Origin: Methylotenera sp.
GTDB taxonomy: Bacteria; Pseudomonadota; Gammaproteobacteria; Burkholderiales; Methylophilaceae
Direction of reading: 5' to 3'
DNA: 64,000 bases
Assembly: GCA_013141075.1 (NCBI GenBank)
Contig: JABFRQ010000005.1
Location: forward strand, 310,001 to 374,000
Position 1 is the first letter of the stretch. Each line of letters starts with the position of its first letter. Shown here piece by piece: positions 32,694 to 42,537 of this stretch. The position numbers and the translations under genes are program-made. The notes below the pieces were generated by a model. That model saw only the letters and a list, made by a program, of their open reading frames with translations, made no database searches and was not told the origin of the DNA.

Positions 32694-33440
32694 TTATAAG
32701 GTTCGGCTAAATAAATTGAGCGCTAGTTGGTAGCCCAGCATGGCTGTTTGCGCGTCGTAGCGATTATCGCCATCGCGCATAAAGGCGTGTTGGGCGTTAA
32801 ATTCATGCCATGTAAAGTTAAGGTTAGCTGCATTTAATTTGGCTTGGATTTCTGCACGTGCTGGTGTGGGAATATACGGGTCTTGTCTGCCCCAAATCAT
32901 GAGTAGTTCGCCCGTAATTTCGCTTAGCCTATCCATACTATGTTGGCCTGTTTGGTTGGGTATAAGTTGGCTGTTTAAATCGGTGGTGTAAAAACAGGCA
33001 GTAGCTTTCACCTCTGGCTGCAAGGCAGCGCGAAACGCCAAATGCCCGCCTATACAAAAGCCCATTGCGCCGAGCTTGCCGTCAAACCATGCTTGTTGTT
33101 TGGCAAATTCAATCATCGCCACATTGTCGGTGTCGTAACTTTGCACGTCTTTATTGCCTTTATCGGCATTGCCTTTATCGCGGCCTGCTTCATCATAACC
33201 CAGCACGGTGCCGATTGGGTTTAGCTCATGAAAAACCTCAGGCACTAGCACTACATAGCCGTGGCTGGCCATAATAGTGGCGGCGCGTTCTATTGGGTCA
33301 GTTTGCTGAAAAATTTCTGAATAAAATAAAATAGCGGGGTATTTTTTATTACTAGAAACGCTGTCGGCTGGCTGGTGAATATAGCAACGCATCACGCCTG
33401 TGGGCGTGTTGATATCTGCAATTTGGCTGGTAACTTTCAT
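32694..33440 (-). CDS. Dienelactone hydrolase family protein
   Basis: A 248-residue alpha/beta hydrolase. The Cys nucleophile lies in GFCIGGHLAF (Cys129), Asp is in MIWGRQDPYIP and His in FNAQHAFMRDG, giving the complete Cys-Asp-His triad of the dienelactone hydrolase family. Its natural substrate is unknown; aromatic-ring degradation genes are absent nearby. The ribosome site (AGAAAG) is modest. It is monocistronic. Confidence 0.9.
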   Translation of the reverse strand: MKVTSQIADINTPTGVMRCYIHQPADSVSSNKKYPAILFYSEIFQQTDPIERAATIMASHGYVVLVPEVFHELNPIGTVLGYDEAGRDKGNADKGNKDVQSYDTDNVAMIEFAKQQAWFDGKLGAMGFCIGGHLAFRAALQPEVKATACFYTTDLNSQLIPNQTGQHSMDRLSEITGELLMIWGRQDPYIPTPARAEIQAKLNAANLNFTWHEFNAQHAFMRDGDNRYDAQTAMLGYQLALNLFSRTL

Positions 33441-33577
33441 GGGGCACTTTCTAAATTAACAATGTGTTGAATAATTTAGATATTGTACCTCGCGCAAAGC
33501 GCTCTTCAGCCTGTTTTGCTGAAAACTTACAGCACTAAAAATGTCAGTGCTTAACATGAGCTTTACTAATTGATGAT

Positions 33578-33742
33578 TTATACGCAGTCGCAGCACGAGG
33601 CGAGTAATCTAGCCATGCTATTTTCTTTGGTAGGCTCAGCGCTAGAGGCCTTGTTAGGTGCTAGTTTGTTGGCTTTGCTTGGCTGTGTAGGGCTGGTTTT
33701 TGAGGTGTGTTTAGGTGCAGTTGGTGGTGTGTTCACTGGCAT
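33578..33742 (-). CDS. Possible 54-residue Pro/Ser/Lys-rich protein
   Basis: A minus-strand frame encodes MPVNTPPTAPKHTSKTSP..., rich in Pro, Ser, Thr and Lys, and ends in ARLLASCCDCV. AAGGA lies seven bases before the ATG, better than the site for the antisense hydrophobic frame (33570-33803, 77 residues, no ribosome site). I prefer the minus frame but both are tentative. There is no homology I recognise. Confidence 0.35.
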   Translation of the reverse strand: MPVNTPPTAPKHTSKTSPTQPSKANKLAPNKASSAEPTKENSMARLLASCCDCV

Positions 33743-33982
33743 TGTATTTTCCTTTTGGGAGCTTAATTTTTTTGAAATTTTGTTTCAAAAAATGATTGAT
33801 TAGATCAATTAAAACTTCATCATTTTGCTTGGCAGGTGAGCCTGCATACATGACTTATTACCGTAACGCGTAGCATATGATGTTAGATGACAACTAAATG
33901 CACAATAAGGTTTGCTAAACCCCTTTATTTTCGTAAAATGATACTTGGTCATTCAGTTTTTTTAACTTCTCAATAAACCACC

Positions 33983-34186
33983 ATGCACCTCACCATCAAT
34001 GGCAAACCGCGCGAGTTTGACGCCGCAACTTTTACAGTGGCGCATTTAGTCACGCAGCTTAATTTAGAAGGCAAGCGTTTAGCCATTGAATGCAATGGCG
34101 AAATTGTGCCGCGTAGCCAATTTGCGGCAACGCAACTGGTAGATGGTGATAAACTTGAAATAGTTGGCGCTGTGGGCGGTGGTTAG
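33983..34186 (+). CDS. thiS: Sulfur carrier protein ThiS
   Basis: A 67-residue ubiquitin-like protein ending in Gly-Gly-Gly (VGAVGGG). The terminal glycine is activated as a thiocarboxylate that donates sulfur to the thiazole ring of thiamine. Standard length, with MHLTINGKPREFDA at the start and LVDGDKLEIVGAVGGG at the end. It is followed by thiG after a 63-bp gap containing a hairpin. No TPP riboswitch (THI box) is visible upstream. Confidence 0.93.
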   Translation: MHLTINGKPREFDAATFTVAHLVTQLNLEGKRLAIECNGEIVPRSQFAATQLVDGDKLEIVGAVGGG

Positions 34187-34196
34187 TCATTGTAGG

Positions 34197-34212
34197 TCGG
34201 ACTTCAGTCCGA
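34197..34212 (+). repeat. Small hairpin between thiS and thiG
   Basis: TCGGAC-ttca-GTCCGA, a perfect 6-bp stem, in the thiS-thiG gap. It has the look of the common GTCGGACTTCAGTCCGA dispersed repeat. Confidence 0.6.
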
Positions 34213-34249
34213 AAGTCGGGTTAAGACTAGTAAAAAAAGGATACAAAAG

Positions 34250-35032
34250 TTGTCAGATTTATTAAAAATTGCAGATAAAACTTATAGTTCTCGCTTGTTA
34301 GTTGGCACGGGAAAATACGCAGATTTTGCTCAAACCCGCGCGGCGATTGACGCTAGTGGGGCTGAAATTATTACGGTGGCGATTCGCCGTACTAATATTG
34401 GCCAGAATGCAGGCGAGCCGTCATTATTAGACTTTTTACCACCCGAAGAATTTACCTATTTGCCCAACACCGCTGGCTGTTATTCTGCCGATGACGCAGT
34501 GCGCACTTTGCGTTTAGCACGCGAGTTATTAGATGGCCACAAGCTAGTGAAGCTTGAAGTATTAGGCGACCCAAACACGCTTTACCCGAACATGACAGAA
34601 ACCCTAGTCGCCGCTAAAACGCTGGTGAAAGATGGTTTTGACGTGATGGTATATTGCTCAGACGACCCAATTATCGCCAAACAATTAGAAGAAATCGGCT
34701 GTGTTGCGGTAATGCCACTGGCCTCGTTAATAGGCTCAGGCATGGGCATTTTAAACCCGTGGAATTTACAAATTATTATCGCCAATGCCAATATTCCTGT
34801 GCTGGTGGATGCTGGCGTGGGCACAGCATCAGACGCAGCAATCGCCATGGAGCTTGGCTGCCAAGGCGTGTTAATGAACACCGCAATTGCTGCTGCGCGC
34901 GACCCAGTTTTAATGGCAAGTGCCATGAAAAAAGCTGTAGAAGCTGGTCGTGAAGCGTATTTAGCAGGCCGTATGCCGAAAAAACTATATTCCGCCAGCC
35001 CAAGTTCGCCCACTGCAGGTTTAATTACATGA
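34250..35032 (+). CDS. thiG: Thiazole synthase ThiG
   Basis: ThiG forms the thiazole phosphate ring from deoxyxylulose phosphate, the glycine-derived imine and sulfur on ThiS. The 260-residue TIM barrel has the N-terminal [33 protein letters not shown], the Schiff-base Lys region [10 protein letters not shown] and the C-terminal [28 protein letters not shown]. The start is a TTG at 34250 with AAGGA nine bases upstream. The last base overlaps apaG (ATGATGA). Confidence 0.96.
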   Translation: MSDLLKIADKTYSSRLLVGTGKYADFAQTRAAIDASGAEIITVAIRRTNIGQNAGEPSLLDFLPPEEFTYLPNTAGCYSADDAVRTLRLARELLDGHKLVKLEVLGDPNTLYPNMTETLVAAKTLVKDGFDVMVYCSDDPIIAKQLEEIGCVAVMPLASLIGSGMGILNPWNLQIIIANANIPVLVDAGVGTASDAAIAMELGCQGVLMNTAIAAARDPVLMASAMKKAVEAGREAYLAGRMPKKLYSASPSSPTAGLIT

Positions 35033-35415
35033 TGACCACTGCAAAACGTTACGAATGTACGGTGACGGTTGAAGTGGAATTTATTCCAGATCAATCGGAC
35101 GTTGCGCGTAATCGTTATACGTTTGCTTACCATATTAAAATTATCAACACTGGCAACGTGGCCGCGCAGCTGATTAGCCGTCATTGGATTATTGTTGAAG
35201 CCGATGGCGAGCAGCAAGAAGTTAAAGGCTTGGGTGTGGTTGGTGCGCAGCCTTTACTTAACCCTGGCGACGCGTTTGAATACACCAGCGGCACAGTATT
35301 AAATACGCCGATGGGTGAAATGCGTGGCACCTACCAAATGGTGGCAGATGACGGCGTGCAATTTGATGCAATTATTGAGACTTTTGTGCTTAATATGCCT
35401 AGAGTTTTGCATTAG
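35029..35415 (+). CDS. apaG: ApaG family protein
   Basis: A 128-residue ApaG (DUF525) beta-sandwich protein, with [18 protein letters not shown] and [22 protein letters not shown]...[35 protein letters not shown], the family core. ApaG has a fibronectin-like fold and has been linked to Co2+/Mg2+ resistance and Ap4A metabolism; its molecular role is not settled. The ATG overlaps the thiG stop codon, so translation is coupled. Confidence 0.95.
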   Translation: MMTTAKRYECTVTVEVEFIPDQSDVARNRYTFAYHIKIINTGNVAAQLISRHWIIVEADGEQQEVKGLGVVGAQPLLNPGDAFEYTSGTVLNTPMGEMRGTYQMVADDGVQFDAIIETFVLNMPRVLH

Positions 35416-35429
35416 TTTAGTGTTATCAA

Positions 35430-36752
35430 ATGATTAAAAAAATTGCAGCCTATTTTTTAGTGATATTTGTATTTGGTGGTTTAGCTGCTTGCGCGACCAA
35501 CAGCGCGATGCCCAAAGTGCAACCTAGTTCGTCAGCCGCTAAATGCAATTGTGATTTGAATAAATGTGCAGCACAAATTGCAGAAAAATGTGCGGTGCAA
35601 ACGCAGGGTCAAATCAGCGAGCCAGATAAGCCTATACCAGAGCCAAAGCTGCCAGATGCTAAGCCTATAGACCAAAAAATTCCCGATTATGGCTTATTAA
35701 AACCCACAAAATGGGAAGAAGTTGACGGCATCAATCAAGATAACGTAAGCCTAGCTTGGCCAGCTTGGATGCAAAGTTGCTCAACTTTAATCAACAAACC
35801 TATGTGGCAAAATGTATGCGGCGCAGCTATGCAATTAAATAGCCAAACAGCAGGTAAACCCAACGTAGAAGCCACACAAGCGTATTTCAAACAAAATTTT
35901 TCGGTATATAAAACCACTAATGTTGATGGCACAGATAATGGCCTGATTACGGGTTATTACGAGCCAATTTTAAAGGGTAGCCATACAAAATCTGCCAAAT
36001 ATGCGAATCCTTTATACGCCACGCCAAATGACTTGGTGACAGTTGAGCTAGATAGTTTATTTCCAGACCTTAAATACAAGCGTGTGCGTGGTAGATTGGT
36101 GGGTAATAAGCTCGTACCTTATTACACCCGCGCAGAAATCGAGGCCGAAGCATCGCCCATTAGGGGCAAAGAATTTATTTATATTGACGATGTTATTGAT
36201 GTGTTTTACTTGCAAATTCAAGGTTCAGGCTTGGTGCAGCTAGATAACGGCAGCCAAGTGCACGTGGGTTATGACAACCAAAATGGCCATACTTATAACT
36301 CTATTGGTAGGCTTTTAGTTGAGCGTGGCGAGTTGCCTATGGCAAATGCCTCGATGAATGGCATTAAAAATTGGGTGAAAAACAACCCGACAAAATTACG
36401 TGAATTACTCAACAATAACCCAAGTTATGTATTTTTTAGAGAACTACCAGCTGGCCTGCCAGGCCCATTAGGCGCGCTTGGCGTGCCAATTTTGGGTGAA
36501 CGCGCGGTAGCCATTGACCCAAAATTCATACCGTTAGGTGCACCTGTATTTTTATCTACCACCGAACCGAATAGCACAAAACCCTTAAAACGCTTGATGA
36601 TGGCGCAAGATACTGGCGGTGCAATTAAAGGCGGCGTACGTGCAGACTTCTTTTGGGGCGCGGGTTTTGAGGCAGGTAAGCAAGCTGGTGCAATGAAGCA
36701 AATGGGTAAAATTTGGGTGCTTTTACCTAAAGACTTTGTATTGCCAAAATAG
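35430..36752 (+). CDS. mltA: Membrane-bound lytic murein transglycosylase A
   Basis: MltA cleaves the beta-1,4 glycosidic bonds of peptidoglycan with formation of 1,6-anhydro-muropeptides and is anchored as a lipoprotein in the outer membrane. The 440-residue protein has a lipobox (GGLAACATNS), the catalytic MltA domain (about residues 170-330, with NGLITGYYEPILKG and the FYLQIQGSGLVQL motif) and the C-terminal 3D domain (FIPLGAPVFLST..., MAQDTGGAIKGGVRADFFWGAG), in which the Asp is catalytic. It follows apaG by 14 bp. A family A repeat follows it. Confidence 0.95.
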   Translation: MIKKIAAYFLVIFVFGGLAACATNSAMPKVQPSSSAAKCNCDLNKCAAQIAEKCAVQTQGQISEPDKPIPEPKLPDAKPIDQKIPDYGLLKPTKWEEVDGINQDNVSLAWPAWMQSCSTLINKPMWQNVCGAAMQLNSQTAGKPNVEATQAYFKQNFSVYKTTNVDGTDNGLITGYYEPILKGSHTKSAKYANPLYATPNDLVTVELDSLFPDLKYKRVRGRLVGNKLVPYYTRAEIEAEASPIRGKEFIYIDDVIDVFYLQIQGSGLVQLDNGSQVHVGYDNQNGHTYNSIGRLLVERGELPMANASMNGIKNWVKNNPTKLRELLNNNPSYVFFRELPAGLPGPLGALGVPILGERAVAIDPKFIPLGAPVFLSTTEPNSTKPLKRLMMAQDTGGAIKGGVRADFFWGAGFEAGKQAGAMKQMGKIWVLLPKDFVLPK

Positions 36753-37089
36753 GCGGTAATTAAACTAAATTTAAGCCGTAAAATATCCCAATAAATTCTC
36801 CGAGAGAAAAACACTGCCCTGTTAGCCAGTATTAGAGCGGCTCTCAGGGCATCGTGCTGAACCTCGCCTTATTTATTACAAAATTTTCGTAATATCCAAG
36901 AAAACCTAGCGTCAGAAACGCTGATACCAAACTTATCCACTAGCCTACTCGAGTAGTCGCTATTATCTTTCATGCGGTCACAGATCGCTCCTGCCAAAAT
37001 CCAAAACCCAAACTGCAATTGAAGTCGTCGCGGAAGACGTGTGCGATGCTTACCTGTGGCGTTTATATTTATGCGTTACCAAGCATTCA
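36753..37089. repeat. 337-bp gap with family A copy 6 (degenerate core)
   Basis: GCCCTGTTAGCC (36816-36827) pairs with GGCTCTCAGGGC (36839-36850); the loop (AGTATTAGAGC) is diverged from the family core. The remainder of the gap shows no gene. It separates convergent mltA and the lplT-like gene. Confidence 0.6.
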
Positions 37090-38445
37090 TTAGCTAGATT
37101 TAAGCGTGTGTACCCACACCAAAAAATCTTTGTAATATTCAGGTTGTCTAAAGCATAAATAAATCATTACCAGCACATTCAGCAATGCTACGGCTAAAAA
37201 CAGTTGTGGAATATTGTAACCTTGATTGAATATTAAAATAGAAAACCCTGCTGAAACCACCATAAATAGGGCATTGATGATGTTGTTTGCCGCTATAACA
37301 CGCGATTGATAGCTGCGTTCTGAGCGGGTTTGTATGAGCGTATAAAGTGGCACAATATATATGCCGCCGAATACGCCTATGAGGGCGATGTCTGCCAGTA
37401 AGCGCCAGCAATCTAAGAAAATATGGCCTTCTGCATCGTAATGTTTACTCAAAAAAGTAAAATAATCAAAGTAGGTTTTGTTGTTCCAGTGTTCGTGGAT
37501 GCTGGTGCTAGAAAAATATAAATCTATGCCAAAAATAGTTAAACCAATTGCGCCAAATACCACTAAGCCAAGCTCTACTTTGCCTCTGGATAGTTTTTCG
37601 CACATGAGTGAGCCGATGCCGATGCCTAGTGAAAATATTGAGAGCAATAGAATAAATATACTTTCATCGCCATACAACACCTCTTTTGCAAAGTTGGGAA
37701 ATTGCGCAAGCAAGGTTGCGCCAAAAAACCAAAACCAAGAAATAGCGATAATCGTTAGCCAAATTTGTTGATGTTGCCAAATAAATTGGATGCTACGAAC
37801 TGTTTCGGTGATTGGATTCCAGTTAATTTTTAAGTGCGGTGCAGCGGCGGGCGAGTTTGGCACGCCTCGGCTGGTGGCATAGCCCATCACGGCAATGAGC
37901 AAAATGGTAAGGCTGGTAATGATTTCATGTTGGCTTTGTATTGCCACCCAAGCACCCAACACTTGCCCCAGTAATATCGCCACAAAAGTGCCCATTTCTA
38001 GCATGCCATTACCGCCAATGAGTTCATTTTCTTTTAAGTGCTGCGGCAAATATGAGTATTTTACTGGCCCAAAAATAGTGGAATGCATGCCCATCATAAA
38101 TAGCGCGGCGGCGAGTAGCCAAATGTTATGCAGAAAAAACCCAGCGCTGGCAAATAACATGATGCCAATTTCAAACACCTTTACATAACGAATCACTAGC
38201 GACTTTTCAAATTTATCGGCCAGCTGACCAGCCGTGGCTGAGAATAAAAAAAATGGCAGAATAAACAAGCCAGGCAGCACGGTAGCGAGTGTGCCGCCAT
38301 CGATATTACTTAGGCTGGCGGCATGAAAAGCCACCAATGTGATGAGCGCGGTTTTAAACACATTGTCGTTGAATGCACCTAAGAATTGCGTGAAAAAGAA
38401 TGGGCGAAAGCGTTGCTCACGCATTAATGTAAATTGGCTGCTCAT
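37090..38445 (-). CDS. lplT: LplT-like MFS lysophospholipid transporter
   Basis: A 451-residue major facilitator whose N-terminus (FRPFFFTQFLGAFNDNVFKTALITLVAFHA) and FGPVKYSYLPQHLKENELIGGNGMLEMGTFVAILLGQVLGAWVA match the LplT group, which flips lysophosphatidylethanolamine across the inner membrane to Aas for re-acylation. Eleven to twelve helices are visible. It is the last gene of a seven-gene minus-strand run that also contains aas, six genes upstream of it. The start overlaps the DUF3999 stop by four bases (ATGA). Confidence 0.85.
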   Translation of the reverse strand: MSSQFTLMREQRFRPFFFTQFLGAFNDNVFKTALITLVAFHAASLSNIDGGTLATVLPGLFILPFFLFSATAGQLADKFEKSLVIRYVKVFEIGIMLFASAGFFLHNIWLLAAALFMMGMHSTIFGPVKYSYLPQHLKENELIGGNGMLEMGTFVAILLGQVLGAWVAIQSQHEIITSLTILLIAVMGYATSRGVPNSPAAAPHLKINWNPITETVRSIQFIWQHQQIWLTIIAISWFWFFGATLLAQFPNFAKEVLYGDESIFILLLSIFSLGIGIGSLMCEKLSRGKVELGLVVFGAIGLTIFGIDLYFSSTSIHEHWNNKTYFDYFTFLSKHYDAEGHIFLDCWRLLADIALIGVFGGIYIVPLYTLIQTRSERSYQSRVIAANNIINALFMVVSAGFSILIFNQGYNIPQLFLAVALLNVLVMIYLCFRQPEYYKDFLVWVHTLKSS

Positions 38446-39803
38446 TTAGTATTATTTTCCGTTCTGATTAATGAATAAGCCATACTAGCCAGTAGCAATA
38501 CTCCTAAAGCCAAACCAGCCCAAAGCAGCCAAGTTTTGTAATCAGGTGCAGTTGTCCAGCTATTATTTGTGGTGGGTGCTGCAGTAGTGTTACTAGCTGA
38601 GTTTAATAAGACATTGGCTTTGGGTAATTGCAGTACTTTTTCAATTTTGTAGTCAAAAATCAAACTTGTAATACCTACGGTGTTGATGGTTTTTGGATTC
38701 GTACCCACGGCTAAGCTAAACGGCGCTTGCCCGCGGGCATTCCACACCACGGTTTGGGGTAGCCAGCCTAATGATAAGCTGGGATTTGTTGCGCCTATGC
38801 CACCGTTAGACTGGCTAAACTGCAAGCGCCAAAAACGCCAAGATGATGTATTGACCGAAATGTCAGGATTCGTATAAGTTTTACCCGCTTTATCCATACG
38901 GTAAAGTGACGCGCTTGTGAGGTAACTCCAAGGTGCATCGCTCTTATTACGCACTAAAATATTGGCGCTGGTGATGGTGTTATTTTGCGGCAATTGCACG
39001 CGCAAATAGCTGGCTGGGTAGCGGCCTTGCGCCTCAAAATCAATGTTAATAGTGCTATTTTTTTCGTCTTGTTCGCGCTGTGTTTGCAGTACTTCTTGCC
39101 ACAGAATTGATGGTGTTAGTGAGCGCACACTGTTGTATTGCGCATTGACTGCTTTGAGTATCAGCGTTTCGCCATTAGCTGGGCGAATTTGCAAATAGCG
39201 CGCTTCAGTTGGGGTGTCTAAGGTAATGTTGTTTTGCAGTAATACTTGGCCATTGGCTGAAGTTTTGAGCAACACGCCATGACCAGCGCTTGACCAATTT
39301 TTTAAATCTTCACTCGCGAGTACCTCTAACGGTAACAACACGCCTTCGCCGCTTTGCCAATCTACATTAAGCGTTTGTAGGGCTGGGTGCTTTTTACCTG
39401 CATCCACCAAATAAGTTGTTTTCACCTCTTTGGCACTTGCATTCATGTTGAGGCTAAGTGAGGTATTTTGCGCATTTTTCTCTAACTGAATGCTCAATTC
39501 ATTAGGGTTACTCAAACTATTTTCTTTAATCGGAAAAACAATGAGTGGCTTGCTATCTAGCGTGGTAGCTATTTGTGGGTGCAATGCGTGATACGGCAAC
39601 ATCGCATAAGGTACTTGCTCGCCAGCGGCATTACTAATAGTTAAGTCTTGCAAATCATCCGCTCGGCTTTGTTGATACACGGCTTTAGGCAATGTGCTTT
39701 GATATAGCGGTTCACTGCCTGTCGCGTTTAACTTAAAGTCTGCGGCAATGGCCGAGTTAGCCAAACAAAACGTAGCGGCTAAAAATAGTGGGCTTAATCT
39801 CAT
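38442..39803 (-). CDS. DUF3999 family exported protein
   Basis: A 453-residue protein with a signal peptide (FLAATFCLANSAIAAD) and a C-terminal membrane helix (about 430-448, TWLLWAGLALGVLLLASMAYSLI), so the bulk lies in the periplasm and is anchored to the inner membrane. The beta-rich middle (TTYLVDAGKKHPALQTLNVDW..., VNTSSWRFWRLQFSQSNGG) matches DUF3999. The function is unknown. Family members commonly sit next to DUF2339 genes, as here (overlap of four bases). Confidence 0.85.
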   Translation of the reverse strand: MRLSPLFLAATFCLANSAIAADFKLNATGSEPLYQSTLPKAVYQQSRADDLQDLTISNAAGEQVPYAMLPYHALHPQIATTLDSKPLIVFPIKENSLSNPNELSIQLEKNAQNTSLSLNMNASAKEVKTTYLVDAGKKHPALQTLNVDWQSGEGVLLPLEVLASEDLKNWSSAGHGVLLKTSANGQVLLQNNITLDTPTEARYLQIRPANGETLILKAVNAQYNSVRSLTPSILWQEVLQTQREQDEKNSTINIDFEAQGRYPASYLRVQLPQNNTITSANILVRNKSDAPWSYLTSASLYRMDKAGKTYTNPDISVNTSSWRFWRLQFSQSNGGIGATNPSLSLGWLPQTVVWNARGQAPFSLAVGTNPKTINTVGITSLIFDYKIEKVLQLPKANVLLNSASNTTAAPTTNNSWTTAPDYKTWLLWAGLALGVLLLASMAYSLIRTENNTK

Positions 39804-42535
39804 GCTGTTATCTCTTTATTCAAGTGAGTTTTGGCAGGCGGTAATGGCGCAAAATAGCCCATCACCAGCAACATGAGCCCCGCGCCGATGAATGAAACAA
39901 TGCGCTCTACCGAGCCTGTTTGCGCCATGTCGAGTAAAAATATTTTTCCAACTACAACCGCCATTAAACCTGCGCCAACTATCCATGTTTGGCGTTCTAC
40001 GCGTTTGTGCGCTAGCAGCATTAGCCCAAAAGCAGTGCAAGCCCACAAAATGGTGAATGCCATTTGCACGATAGAGTTGGTGAAAATAGATTCCCACTGA
40101 AATGGCGTGCCAACCCAGTGGTGCAAGGTGCGCAGCAATATGCCGTTGAGCAAAGTGAATGCCATGATGCCAGCTAAAATGGGGTTGATATGCTGTAATT
40201 TATCCAAATGTTTGCTGAGTGCGCGCTGCCAAATAATAAGTAATAACAGGCCGCCTGCCAGCGCAATATCTAAGGGGTTAAGTAAGGGCATGTAAGGTAA
40301 GGGCGCGGCATTGCCGCTGGAGTTAAGCGACATCATTACGTACCAAGCCACTATAAACACCATAAGCGGCAAGCTGCCAACCCACGCCCACGTGCGTGCG
40401 CTATTTAAGCGAGTGGCATTTAATTGGCTTTTTGAAAATTGCCAATAAGTGACTGCGCCTACAATCAGCATGGGTACCACACCCCAGCCAATATCGCTCC
40501 ACACGTGAGATTCTTGCACGGATTGCCAAAGTTGATGTTGCCATTCAAGCACGCCAATGGCTGCAATCAACCATAACAACGGTGCGTGTAACCATGCTTT
40601 GTTAGGTACAGCATCGCGCGCGATTAACCAAGCATAAGCCGCAAATGCCAGCGGCCAAGCGATAAAGCCGTAATAGTCAAAAATAGAGTATCGGCTCATA
40701 AATAATGAGTTGATGATTTCCCATAGCACTGCAATCGCCATTGCAGGTAATAGCAAAGCGGTGAGTGACGATAATGTTGGCCATTTGAATTTGCTTGCAA
40801 GCACTGGCAATAACAAGCTGGTGACTGCCACAAAAATAAGCCCAGCATGCGCAAAGGTGTTGCTTGGTATAAATTCATCAATGGCGGTTAAGCCCGCACC
40901 TACCCACCAAGCCCAACCCCAAAGCGCTAAGGGCGTGCTTAAAAATTCAAATTTATTCGGGCGGAATTTGTTGAGTAAGCCACCACAAGCCCAGCCTGAA
41001 AGCGCAATAAAGCCCACACCTAAAAATAGGTTTTGGTGGCCGATGCCGCTATAGCCTGTTAAACCCCAACCTTTTGCAAAGGCGATTGCGGCAAGCCCTT
41101 GTAAAGCTAAACCTGAAAGCGCTGGGAAAGTGCGGTTTTGTTTTAAGCCCACCCACAATAAGCCTACGCCTTCAACCGCCCAAGCGGCTGATGTCCAACG
41201 GCCATCTAAAGCCAGTGGCAAAGTGAGTGTAGCAAAACCAATGCCAAGCGCTAAAAAGCATTCGCCTAAAAATTTGAGCGTATCGCGTTGGCGCGTTAGC
41301 ACCCACCAAGCTAAGCCTAAATAGAAAATGCCTAATGCCAATGCACTATAGGCCAATCCAAATTGTGAATCTTTAAGTAGTGCATATTGCAAACTAAACG
41401 CCACTAGCGGCGTGCCAAATACTAAAGTGGCATCTACATAATCGCTCGCTTTAGTGGCTTGGCGGTGCGCATACAGCACAGCAATAGCAGTGAAGAGTAA
41501 AAAGAAAATCACTAAAAATGGCTCAGTGGTGGCAAAGTGTTCTGGTGCGTAATTTTTTGCGCCCCATATCGTGCCAATAATAAAAGTGAACGCCCAACCA
41601 AGCACGTTAAGCGGTCGCCAGCTTTTGTGAAATGCAACAAAAGCAATCGCTAAATTTAGTACTAAATAATAGCTGAACAGCCCAACATGGCTGCCATGCC
41701 CAGTGGACGTGAGTACTGGCGCTAAAAAGCCACCTGCAAAGCCTAATATTGCCAGCGGCATGGCAGATTGCTTCACCGCAATAAAGGCTGATAAAAACGC
41801 CACCGCTGCAAGCAAGGCAAATGCTGGCCCTGCGGGAATAAGCGCGTAAAGTTTAAGTGCGGCAAAAATGGTTAAATATAAAATACCTACGCCGCCGCCC
41901 TGCAAAGCCCATGAATACTGTGGGCGCTTGTTGCGTAAGCGCCAACCCACCACAAGCAAGGCAATGCCACCTAACGCAACGCCCATTAGGCGTAGTTCAA
42001 TTGGCACTTGTGTGTGTTCTGCGGCGTATTTAATTAAAAAGCTAATACCGATAAATAAAATCACAACGCCTGAGCGCACAAGTGTGTTGCCACCAAACAG
42101 CCACTCTTTGGCAGACGCAAAGCCGCGCTCAATAAAATTGGGTGGCGGTGGCGTGTAGGTTGGCCTTACATACTCGGACGTTGAAGGCTTAAGGTTTGGC
42201 GTATCATCTTCTGCAATTTGTAGAGTCTGTGAGGAAGTAATTTCGCTAATCTCGGGGGCAGGTTTAATGCTGATAGCGGGCGTTTCTATTTTTAGCGCGG
42301 ATGTTTGTGCTTGTGCTTGCGTTTGGGGTTGATGCGCTATTTCTAACGATTTTTTCAAGGCATCAAGTCGTGCGCTTAAGCGCGTGATTTCTACACTAAG
42401 CTTGCCAGTTTCACGCTCAATGTCACGTATTTTAGCGTCTTTATTGATAGAGGTGAAGAGTGAAAAAAAGCTTACAATGCCGCCAATGCACACCACCAGC
42501 CCCAACATGCCTAGCATTAAAAATAATGATTCCAT
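39800..42535 (-). CDS. DUF2339 large polytopic membrane protein
   Basis: This 911-residue protein begins with one helix, a coiled coil (about 30-70, ERETGKLSVEITRLSARLDALKKSLEIA) and a Pro-rich linker (to about 135), followed by about 25 membrane helices, which matches the DUF2339 family. Known members are of unknown function. It overlaps DUF3999 by four bases and is preceded by the amidohydrolase at a 2-bp gap, so it is in the middle of the operon. Pairing with an exported DUF3999 protein suggests a joint envelope task; this is inference. Confidence 0.85.
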   Translation of the reverse strand: MESLFLMLGMLGLVVCIGGIVSFFSLFTSINKDAKIRDIERETGKLSVEITRLSARLDALKKSLEIAHQPQTQAQAQTSALKIETPAISIKPAPEISEITSSQTLQIAEDDTPNLKPSTSEYVRPTYTPPPPNFIERGFASAKEWLFGGNTLVRSGVVILFIGISFLIKYAAEHTQVPIELRLMGVALGGIALLVVGWRLRNKRPQYSWALQGGGVGILYLTIFAALKLYALIPAGPAFALLAAVAFLSAFIAVKQSAMPLAILGFAGGFLAPVLTSTGHGSHVGLFSYYLVLNLAIAFVAFHKSWRPLNVLGWAFTFIIGTIWGAKNYAPEHFATTEPFLVIFFLLFTAIAVLYAHRQATKASDYVDATLVFGTPLVAFSLQYALLKDSQFGLAYSALALGIFYLGLAWWVLTRQRDTLKFLGECFLALGIGFATLTLPLALDGRWTSAAWAVEGVGLLWVGLKQNRTFPALSGLALQGLAAIAFAKGWGLTGYSGIGHQNLFLGVGFIALSGWACGGLLNKFRPNKFEFLSTPLALWGWAWWVGAGLTAIDEFIPSNTFAHAGLIFVAVTSLLLPVLASKFKWPTLSSLTALLLPAMAIAVLWEIINSLFMSRYSIFDYYGFIAWPLAFAAYAWLIARDAVPNKAWLHAPLLWLIAAIGVLEWQHQLWQSVQESHVWSDIGWGVVPMLIVGAVTYWQFSKSQLNATRLNSARTWAWVGSLPLMVFIVAWYVMMSLNSSGNAAPLPYMPLLNPLDIALAGGLLLLIIWQRALSKHLDKLQHINPILAGIMAFTLLNGILLRTLHHWVGTPFQWESIFTNSIVQMAFTILWACTAFGLMLLAHKRVERQTWIVGAGLMAVVVGKIFLLDMAQTGSVERIVSFIGAGLMLLVMGYFAPLPPAKTHLNKEITA

Positions 42536-42537
42536 GA

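Noticed and set aside
33830-33982. TPP riboswitch before thiS
   Set aside because: Neither CTGAGA nor the other THI-box core is present; only a short GCAGG/CCTGC hairpin is seen.
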